Positions 5,381 to 9,754 of a stretch of 9,754 nt of DNA are shown in pieces (within the stretch, counting starts at the first letter, position 1; every line of letters begins with the position of its first letter). Made by a program: the position numbers and the translations under genes. Where the stretch lies: contig JAUUYK010000020.1 in the NCBI GenBank assembly GCA_030588285.1, positions 1 to 9,754 on the forward strand. The letters run 5' to 3'. Source of the DNA: Kiritimatiellales bacterium (GTDB lineage: Bacteria > Verrucomicrobiota > Kiritimatiellia > Kiritimatiellales > Pontiellaceae). The notes beneath the pieces are model-generated. The model saw only the letters and a list, made by a program, of their open reading frames with translations. It had not been told where the DNA came from and did not search any database.

Positions 5381-7450
5381 TCAGAGGATGATTTGAAGGT
5401 TGCGGTCTTCATCCTGATTGAGGTGGTTGGCAAACTCCGTGGTTACTGCGGTGCCTTGCAGGTAGAGGTTTTGCAATAGAGGGAGCGTTTTTAGCACGTC
5501 GAGGTCGCTGTCGGTGATTCTCGTGAAAGAAAGGTTAAGGCGGGTTAGGTGGCGTAGCCCATTCAGGGCGGCAATGGATTTTGTGGGGGTTCCGTATAAA
5601 ATAAGGATCTCTATGTTGCTTAAGCAAGCAATCGGCATCAGATCCACCACGGCAGTGTAGGAGAGGTCGAGGCTCTTTAGTGTAGTGAGTTTAGTCAGTG
5701 GGGTAATGTCTTGAATGGGTGCGCGGGTTAGGTTCAGAACCTTTAAACGCGAGAGTTTTACGATCCAGTCCAGCTGTTTAATATTGCTGTTATGCAGATC
5801 CAAGCGCTCTAAATTCTCAAGTTTTTTCAGAAAGCAAAGGTCAATATCTGAAAGTTTTTGATCTGAAAGATCCAGGGAGACTACGCTTCGGAGATCGGAG
5901 AGGGATAGATTATGAATGGACTTGTTTAGCGAAGTGGTTAGCGCTTTTTTGATGGCCATGGAGGTATTGGCCAAGGGGTTTTGGTGCTGCGTGGGAATCG
6001 GGCGCATGACCTTGGCGAACGTTGATGTGTTGAGACTATAAACATCGCTGTTGAATGGGATTTTCAGGAGATCCCATACCCATTCGAGGATCATGTTGTA
6101 GCTGAGTCCTTCGGGAGGTTCAAATGCATCGGCATCTGAGTTTTTTTCATCAAAGGGAGAGCTGCGTAGGCGACGCCTATAAAATTCTGACTCCTCGTTT
6201 TGGCCCAGCGTTTGGTCTTTTACTTGTTGGTAGTCTGCGTTGGGCTTGCACGCTTCTATGGAAAGTTTAGTAAACCATTGAGAGACCTCTTCCTGATAGA
6301 TTACTGCCGCTCCGATTGAGAAACAAGAGAGCCAGGATTGAAGTAAATATATTTGGATGCTTTGCACAAATAAGAGCTCTAAGTTTTGGTCCGTATTATG
6401 GGCCTCGCGCTGATAGGCAGCATGCCCCGTCATTAAAGCACTATTTAGGAAAAACTTTATTTTTCGAGGATTGCTGTCTGCCAGGTGAAGAATAGCGGCC
6501 CCCACATATTTCTTTTGGTCTTCCGTTAGGTGGTGGTCGAGCATGTAATCTGTTTTTTGATTAAGTATTTCAAGTTGGTTCGCATAAAAACTTTTTATCT
6601 GAGTTCCACTCGGTTCGATCTGACATTCGACTTGGAATATCTTGCTCAAATAATGACGGCCCTGCGCTTTCCTGTAGCCCTGTTTTTGGTGGTCCTGAAC
6701 GACTAATTCGTGAACGACCGTAGCATCTAGGGCGGCCACAAAAATGAACGAGCTGTTATGGAATTGGAATCCAATGGCATCAAGCACTCGTATCATAACG
6801 TTGGGCGGGCAGTGGTCGAGCCCGTCGATAAAAACGGCGACCCGGGTATCGGAACCCTCTCGTTTTAGCCATTTGGAAATAAAATTTAAACAGCGGTTAT
6901 CTTTCATGGGTTGTTCGATTGAACTTATTTTTTCGCCTTCCCCCAGGTTGGCAGAATGAAAGATGTCCATCATGTCCCATTGTGTCGCGAGTTGTTTTAA
7001 GTGAGCAATAAAAACAGCACTTTGATTTTCTACGCAACATTCGGCGGCTTGTTTTAGAAACTCGTGCCGATCTTCCTCGGGGAGGGTATCCGTGCATTTT
7101 AAAATGATGCTCGATACGATATCTTTTTCGGGGTAATGATCATCGTGAAGATTAGTTGCGGGCACCCATACGGGAATAACTCGGGGGTGTCCATCTCGGG
7201 TTTCTAGTGGAATTTTATTCCACTCTTTAATTTGTTTTACCAGCCATCGGAGCGCGGTTGTTCTTCCGGTGCCTGCCTGGCCATAGATGGCTATGGATAA
7301 TGGGGCGACGGTTTCTTTGTGTCGTAGAATATCAAAGATGGGACTCAGTCGACTTTCGAGTGCAAATAAATCTTGATTTGTGGTGTCTTCGCGTTGGGTT
7401 TTGCCGTGATCAGATAACACCGTGAATCTGGGATTCGTTATTTCTGTCAT
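5381..7450 (-). CDS. KAP-family P-loop NTPase with C-terminal leucine-rich repeats
   Basis: The 689-residue protein has an NTPase region (about 25-340) with KAP landmarks: Walker A position GQAGTGRT (57-64), Walker B position VAVFIDGLD (204-212), a strand ending in AALD (about 239-242), SKIFQVECQI (269-278) and NPRKIKFFLN (327-336), the KAP counterpart of sensor-2. A mostly helical middle region (about 350-510) follows, then about six leucine-rich repeats of 22-24 residues (523-666). Three key positions deviate from the KAP consensus: the Walker A Lys is Arg, and FIDDLDR has become FIDGLDH. No convincing transmembrane segment is seen, although many KAP proteins have them. KAP members include the phage-exclusion protein PifA. 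NTPase plus repeat sensor resembles NLR-type immune proteins, but no separate effector domain is recognised. Function is therefore inferred. The start is set by AGGGAG 8 bases upstream; an in-frame TTG at 7480 has no such site. Confidence 0.85.
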   Translation of the reverse strand: MTEITNPRFTVLSDHGKTQREDTTNQDLFALESRLSPIFDILRHKETVAPLSIAIYGQAGTGRTTALRWLVKQIKEWNKIPLETRDGHPRVIPVWVPATNLHDDHYPEKDIVSSIILKCTDTLPEEDRHEFLKQAAECCVENQSAVFIAHLKQLATQWDMMDIFHSANLGEGEKISSIEQPMKDNRCLNFISKWLKREGSDTRVAVFIDGLDHCPPNVMIRVLDAIGFQFHNSSFIFVAALDATVVHELVVQDHQKQGYRKAQGRHYLSKIFQVECQIEPSGTQIKSFYANQLEILNQKTDYMLDHHLTEDQKKYVGAAILHLADSNPRKIKFFLNSALMTGHAAYQREAHNTDQNLELLFVQSIQIYLLQSWLSCFSIGAAVIYQEEVSQWFTKLSIEACKPNADYQQVKDQTLGQNEESEFYRRRLRSSPFDEKNSDADAFEPPEGLSYNMILEWVWDLLKIPFNSDVYSLNTSTFAKVMRPIPTQHQNPLANTSMAIKKALTTSLNKSIHNLSLSDLRSVVSLDLSDQKLSDIDLCFLKKLENLERLDLHNSNIKQLDWIVKLSRLKVLNLTRAPIQDITPLTKLTTLKSLDLSYTAVVDLMPIACLSNIEILILYGTPTKSIAALNGLRHLTRLNLSFTRITDSDLDVLKTLPLLQNLYLQGTAVTTEFANHLNQDEDRNLQIIL

Positions 7451-7458
7451 ATCGCTAT

Positions 7459-7464
7459 CTCCCT
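7459..7464 (-). promoter_or_regulatory. Ribosome binding site deciding the KAP-LRR start
   Basis: On the - strand this reads AGGGAG, 8 bases before ATG 7450. It favours this ATG over the longer in-frame TTG at 7480, which lacks any purine-rich site. Confidence 0.75.
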
Positions 7465-7689
7465 TTCTATGCCCTGACAATTTACGAGACCGTGCGAGGG
7501 TGAATATATGGCATTAACGGCTCGCTAAAGACTTATTTTAAATGAAATTAAAAGTGAATTTTTATTTAAACCGGAAAGTGATTTCAAAATGTCAGAGGGC
7601 GAGGGATGTGGCAAACTAAAAAAGCTTTAAATTTAAATTCAAAGGGAGGTTAAGAATTGCGTGGGCAGAGCCGTTTCGTCGATGGTTGG

Positions 7690-7717
7690 TCGGGCGATCG
7701 GGCGATCGGGCGATCGG
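7690..7717. repeat. Tandem octamer repeat downstream of lon
   Basis: Three perfect copies of CGGGCGAT (7691-7698, 7699-7706, 7707-7714) plus a partial fourth lie 18-45 bases past the lon stop codon. The rest of the 284-bp gap between lon and the KAP-LRR gene is AT-rich (about 7530-7650) and should hold the KAP-LRR promoter, but no clean -35/-10 pair stands out. No GC-rich stem followed by T residues was found as a lon terminator. Confidence 0.8.
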
Positions 7718-7734
7718 ATTTCGGGGGTGCGGGG

Positions 7735-9754
7735 TTACTTTTCTTCCGAAATTTTCAGCGCATAGCGCAGGGCTTGATCGACGTTTTTTACGGCTTTAAA
7801 GGTGAGTTTCTTTTTCACGTCGGCTGGAATTTCGGCAAGATCGATCTTGTTCTTTTCGGGCAACATGATGTGCTTAATTCCGGCGCGCGATGCGGCGAGT
7901 ACCTTTTCTTTCAGCCCGCCGATCGGTAGGACGCGCCCGCGCAGGGAAATTTCGCCGGTCATGGCGAGGTCGGGGCGGATGGGTTTATTTTGCAGCACGG
8001 AAAGAATGGCCAAGGTGATGGCGACTCCAGCGGAGGGGCCGTCTTTGGGGGTGGCTCCGGCGGGTACATGGATGTGGATGTCGGCCTTGGAAAATAGCAT
8101 TTCATCGAGCTTGAAGGTGGCTGCGTTGGCGCGGAGATAGCTGAGCGCGGCGCGGGCAGATTCTTTCATTACATTGCCAAGCGAACCCGTCAGAATGAGG
8201 CCTCCTTTTCCGGTCATGCAAGTGGCTTCAATGAAGAGGATATCGCCGCCGTAGGGCGTCCAGGCCAGTCCCGTAACGACGCCGGGCATGGCCTCGCGTT
8301 CGGCCATATCTTTTTCAACTTTAACGGGCCCAAGGAAGCCTTTTAGTTTCCGGGGGGTAACTTCGACCGGGCGGGTTTTTCCTTCAGCAAATCCGCGTGC
8401 CACTTTACGGCAGACGGTGGCGATTTGGCGTTCGAGGTTACGGACGCCGGCTTCGGCGGTATAGCCGCTGGAAATATTTTCCAGCACCTCGCTTGTGAAT
8501 TTGATCTGCGTTCGTTTTAGCCCGTGCGCTTTGATGGCTTTGGGCACGAGGTAGCGGCGAGCAATGCGAACCTTTTCCTGTGAGGTGTAGCCCGAGATTC
8601 GAATGATTTCCATGCGGTCGCGCAGGGCCCCGGGGATGGTATCGAGCACGTTGGCCGTGGTGATGAAGAGCACTTTTGAGAGGTCGAAATCGACGTCGAG
8701 ATAATGATCGTTAAAGGCGGTGTTTTGCTGAGGGTCGAGCACTTCGAGTAGGGCCGAGGCGGGATCGCCGCGGAAATCGCTGCCCACTTTGTCGATTTCA
8801 TCGAGCATGAAGACGGGGTTGTTGGTGCCGCAGCGGCGAATATTTTCGATAATACGACCGGGCATGGCTCCGATATAGGTGCGCCGATGGCCGCGGATTT
8901 CGGCTTCATCGTGCATGCCGCCGAGCGACATCCGCACGAACTCGCGCCCAAGTGCGCGGGCAACAGATTTTCCGAGCGAGGTTTTTCCAACGCCCGGCGG
9001 TCCCGCAAGGCAAAGGATTGGCCCTTTCATATCTTTTTTAAGCTTGAGCACGGCAAGGTATTCCAAAATCCGTTCCTTCACTTTTTCGAGGCCGTAGTGG
9101 TCTTTGTTGAGGATTTTCTCGGCGGCCAGAATATCGAGCTGGTCTTCCGATTCAATATTCCACGGGAGTTCGGAAAGGACGTCGAGATAGGTGCGGATCA
9201 CGCCGTGTTCCGGCGAGGCGGATGGAACCGCTTTGAGACGCTGGAGCTCTTTATCGGCGGCATCGCGCGCTTCTTGCGGGAGCTGAGCTTTTTCAAGTTT
9301 TTTTTCTAGTTCAAGAATTTCGTTGGCTTGCGGATCGTCTTCGCCGAGCTCCTTTTGTATGGTTCGGAGTTGTTCGCTGAGGAAAATTTCGCGCTGGGTT
9401 TTGGTGAAGGTTTCGTGAACCTGGCTCTCAATTTTTTTGCCGATTTCAAGAATCTGGTATTCGCGGTTGAGGTATTCAATGAGCAGGCTGAGGCGTTGGG
9501 TTGGGTTGTTGTCGGCCAATAGATTCTGGCGTATATCCAGAGGAATGGGCAGGTTGGTGGCGATCATATCGGAAAGCTGATCGGGCGAATCTAGGTTGAA
9601 AATGGCCACGGTTAGTTCGTCCGGCATATTCGGCGAGAGGGTGACGAGCTGTTGAAATTTTTCGGACGCATTGCGTACCATTGCTTCGGCTTCGATCGAT
9701 TTATCCTTCCGCTCCTTGATCATTTGATAGTGGGCGGTCGGATATCCCTCTTCG
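7735..9754 (-). CDS. lon: ATP-dependent Lon protease (N-terminus beyond window)
   Basis: Lon is a cytoplasmic AAA+ serine protease that unfolds and degrades damaged or regulatory proteins. The frame stays open through the right edge, so the first visible Met (codon 9721-9723) is internal. About 105-115 N-terminal residues are missing by comparison with E. coli Lon. Numbering from that Met, the visible part holds the rest of the substrate-binding domain and coiled coil (about 1-200), Walker [10 protein letters not shown] (241-249), Walker B MLDEIDK with Asp308/Glu309, and the protease domain with DGPSAG catalytic Ser564 and GGLKEK catalytic Lys607. The 43-residue Ser-Lys spacing and a constant offset of 115 match E. 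coli positions 362, 423, 679 and 722, so the enzyme looks intact and active. It ends at residue 662 with no extension. It is upstream of the KAP-LRR gene on the same strand, 284 bp apart. Confidence 0.97.
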   Translation of the reverse strand, partial: EEGYPTAHYQMIKERKDKSIEAEAMVRNASEKFQQLVTLSPNMPDELTVAIFNLDSPDQLSDMIATNLPIPLDIRQNLLADNNPTQRLSLLIEYLNREYQILEIGKKIESQVHETFTKTQREIFLSEQLRTIQKELGEDDPQANEILELEKKLEKAQLPQEARDAADKELQRLKAVPSASPEHGVIRTYLDVLSELPWNIESEDQLDILAAEKILNKDHYGLEKVKERILEYLAVLKLKKDMKGPILCLAGPPGVGKTSLGKSVARALGREFVRMSLGGMHDEAEIRGHRRTYIGAMPGRIIENIRRCGTNNPVFMLDEIDKVGSDFRGDPASALLEVLDPQQNTAFNDHYLDVDFDLSKVLFITTANVLDTIPGALRDRMEIIRISGYTSQEKVRIARRYLVPKAIKAHGLKRTQIKFTSEVLENISSGYTAEAGVRNLERQIATVCRKVARGFAEGKTRPVEVTPRKLKGFLGPVKVEKDMAEREAMPGVVTGLAWTPYGGDILFIEATCMTGKGGLILTGSLGNVMKESARAALSYLRANAATFKLDEMLFSKADIHIHVPAGATPKDGPSAGVAITLAILSVLQNKPIRPDLAMTGEISLRGRVLPIGGLKEKVLAASRAGIKHIMLPEKNKIDLAEIPADVKKKLTFKAVKNVDQALRYALKISEEK

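Noticed and set aside
7451..7480. Longer start of the KAP-LRR protein at TTG 7480
   Set aside because: It lacks a ribosome site and adds a polar stretch without conserved character, while ATG 7450 has a strong AGGGAG.
7503..7531. TATATT with an upstream TCTTTA as promoter for the KAP-LRR gene
   Set aside because: The -35 match is poor, and the region is AT-rich enough to give such matches by chance.
7657..7929. A 90-codon + strand frame with a purine-rich stretch upstream, starting before the lon end
   Set aside because: It starts at TTG, runs through the tandem octamer and then antisense to the conserved end of lon, and shows no recognisable motif. The purine-rich stretch is too far from the TTG to be a good ribosome site.

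Overview
The window looks like a chromosomal segment of a Gram-negative bacterium. The arsenic cluster encodes an outer-membrane beta-barrel with a signal peptide, and the promoter is of ordinary TTGACA/TATAAT type, which argues against Bacteroidota. A bacterial serpin joined to a LolA-like domain, and short 'CACGAAG' and 'GTCAGAA' intergenic repeats, would fit the PVC superphylum (Kiritimatiellota/Verrucomicrobiota). That placement is an inference from gene style, with no marker gene to support it.

Bases 1-169 are the 3' end of a bacterial group II intron on the + strand. Domain V and a complete domain VI with its bulged branch-point A are clear, and a possible last 17 residues of the intron-encoded protein precede them. 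The intron ends 45 bp upstream of the -35 box of an arsenic-resistance operon (215-3368, + strand). In that operon a near-consensus promoter carries a perfect 8-2-8 palindrome as its entire 18-bp spacer. It drives arsR, an Acr3 arsenite efflux permease, a thioredoxin-type arsenate reductase (arsC) and an outer-membrane barrel protein. ArsR senses As(III), ArsC reduces As(V) to As(III), and Acr3 exports As(III) to the periplasm. The fourth protein, with a triple Cys-X-Cys cluster and Met/His-rich segment, may act on the metalloid or a metal at the cell envelope. ArsC also has an unusual Cys-rich C-terminal tail.

Three genes lie on the - strand. In transcription order they are lon (ATP-dependent protease, N-terminus beyond the right edge), a KAP-family P-loop NTPase with a C-terminal leucine-rich-repeat domain (NLR-like layout, with substitutions in both Walker motifs), and a secreted protein fusing a LolA-like domain to a full serpin. 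The gaps between them (284 bp and 161 bp) suggest separate transcription units rather than a tight operon.

The best candidates for something undescribed are the KAP-LRR protein, the LolA-like/serpin fusion, and the cysteine-rich envelope barrel in the ars operon.
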